A model generated the notes under the pieces. That model worked only from the letters and a program-made list of their open reading frames with translations. It did not search any database and was not told the DNA's origin. From contig NZ_LWBP01000195.1 in assembly GCF_002078015.1 (NCBI RefSeq), positions 1 through 64,000 on the forward strand: a stretch of 64,000 bases of DNA, given 5' to 3'. Each line of letters opens with the position of its first letter. Position 1 is the first letter of the stretch. This document shows, piece by piece, positions 63,084 through 64,000 of the stretch. This DNA is from Niastella populi (GTDB lineage: Bacteria > Bacteroidota > Bacteroidia > Chitinophagales > Chitinophagaceae). Both the position numbers and the translations under genes were made by a program.

Positions 63084-64000
63084 ATGAAAAGATACTTTAA
63101 ATGGCTCACAGGCATCGGCATTTTTTTACTATCTCTGACCACAATGGCCCAAAACAGCGCGGTCGATTCTTCCGCTTATTATAATGAAGTAAGCACGTAT
63201 GTAAATCCTGTACTACCCGGCGATCACCCCGACCCTACTCTTTTAAAGGTTGGGGACGATTTTTACCATTGCGGCTCCAGTTTTCATTTCACACCCTACC
63301 TGCCCGTATACCATTCTAAAGACCTGGTGCACTGGCAGGTGATCAGCCGCATCGTTCCACCCGCAATTGCAGGCTGGGTATCGGACAAACCATCGGCCGG
63401 CATCTGGCAGGGTGCCATCACGTATTTCTATGGTTCATACTGGATCTATTTTTCCGCGAGCGGACAATGGTTTTGCAAATCCAGCTCTCCGGCCGGGCCC
63501 TGGTCGGCCCCCGTACAGGTGAAAAGCAACCCCGTAACCGGTCCATTGGGTTACGATAACTCCATCTTTGTTGACGACGACGGCAAACCTTATATGGTTA
63601 TAAAGAACGGACAAAAAGTAAACCGCCTCCAGGCACTGGGTCCGGATGGACAATTGACAGATACAGTAATTAATCTCGACTGGATAAATGCCAAACTGCA
63701 ATACAGCTGGGCCGAAGGACCGGTGATGTGCAAACGCAATGGTTATTACTATTATTTTCCGGCGGGCGATGTCTCGGGCGGACAATACGTGTTACGCGCC
63801 ACGGCGCTCATCAGCGATTCAACAAAATGGGAACGGCTGGGCAATTTCTTCAAACCTATAACCGATCCGCATGTACGCTTTAGAAGTCCCAACCATATTG
63901 CCGCGCCTTTTCAACTGGCCGATGGCAGTTGGTGGACGATAGGGCAAAGCTATGAACGGGTTGGTAACAATGACTGGTCGGGAAAAGGCCGGCAGACCTC
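63084..64000 (+). CDS. Glycoside hydrolase family 43 (beta-xylosidase type), 5' part, runs off window
   Basis: About 305 residues are present, with the reading frame open to base 64000. ATG 63084 begins a signal peptide (LTGIGIFLLSLTTMAQN). GH43 text: NPVLPGDHPDPTLLKVGDD (general-base Asp), YHSKDLVHWQVISRI, GIWQGAITYFYGSYWIYFS, PLGYDNSIFVDDDGKPYMV (pKa-modulating Asp) and SWAEGPVMCKRNGYYYYF (general-acid Glu). Together with the tandem text this resembles xylosidase/arabinofuranosidase members with a C-terminal domain, which would lie outside. No susCD pair is adjacent. Confidence 0.92.
   Translation, partial: MKRYFKWLTGIGIFLLSLTTMAQNSAVDSSAYYNEVSTYVNPVLPGDHPDPTLLKVGDDFYHCGSSFHFTPYLPVYHSKDLVHWQVISRIVPPAIAGWVSDKPSAGIWQGAITYFYGSYWIYFSASGQWFCKSSSPAGPWSAPVQVKSNPVTGPLGYDNSIFVDDDGKPYMVIKNGQKVNRLQALGPDGQLTDTVINLDWINAKLQYSWAEGPVMCKRNGYYYYFPAGDVSGGQYVLRATALISDSTKWERLGNFFKPITDPHVRFRSPNHIAAPFQLADGSWWTIGQSYERVGNNDWSGKGRQT

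Overview
The window comes from a member of the Bacteroidota, most likely family Chitinophagaceae (Niastella/Chitinophaga-like). The case rests on four SusC-type TonB-dependent receptors and three SusD-type lipoproteins, two ECF sigma/FecR pairs, a hybrid two-component system with an AraC output, a type IX secretion C-terminal domain, lipoproteins with LxxC-type leaders, and TANNTTTG-like -7 elements. No rRNA, tRNA, CRISPR array, phage module or intact insertion sequence was seen. The genus is an inference.

Layout. 1-3517 (minus): ECF sigma factor, FecR anti-sigma factor and the N-terminal part of an STN-containing SusC (cut by the window edge). 3605-8346 (minus): a secreted PNGase F-like protein with a T9SS tail, then a TPR protein with a membrane segment and LuxR-type helix-turn-helix. 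8892-17442: a nucleotide pyrophosphatase/phosphodiesterase (plus) facing a SusC-SusD-sialidase operon (minus). 17875-20840: two unknown lipoproteins and a long sparsely coding stretch. 20841-32553 (plus): a polysaccharide utilisation locus with its HTCS sensor, SusC, SusD and a GH2 beta-galactosidase-type enzyme. 32720-44036: a GOB-like subclass B3 metallo-beta-lactamase, a RICIN/metallopeptidase-like lipoprotein, a GH43 enzyme, a wrecked GH2 gene, SRPBCC and GlxA-type genes, a PL1 pectate lyase, a GH5-RICIN enzyme, an SDR and its neighbouring AraC regulator. 44157-53243: an aldo-keto reductase, response regulator plus PAS histidine kinase, a NEW3/ABC export operon, a geranylgeranyl-reductase pseudogene and an ABC exporter. 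53376-61901 (minus): a second ECF-FecR-SusC-SusD-TlpA cluster. 61955-64000: small proteins and the start of a GH43 enzyme.

How it fits together. The SusC proteins with an STN domain (both ends of the window) sit beside ECF/FecR pairs. The two SusC proteins without STN do not; one is beside an HTCS. The left half could act on glycoproteins (PNGase F-like, sialidase, GH2), while the middle carries plant-wall enzymes (PL1, GH5, two GH43). These substrates are inferences from families.

Most unusual signals: (i) a GH2 gene reduced by internal deletion to its two ends, beside an intact GH43 gene, with matching operator-like sites about 60 bp upstream of each; (ii) a 13-bp-arm palindrome flanked by a 14-bp direct duplication, with a second related palindrome 16 kb away; (iii) a family of short periodic 'word' repeats that repeatedly abut stop codons, one of which lies in phase inside a FecR gene; (iv) AraC-type direct repeats exactly 22 bp apart upstream of the SDR gene.
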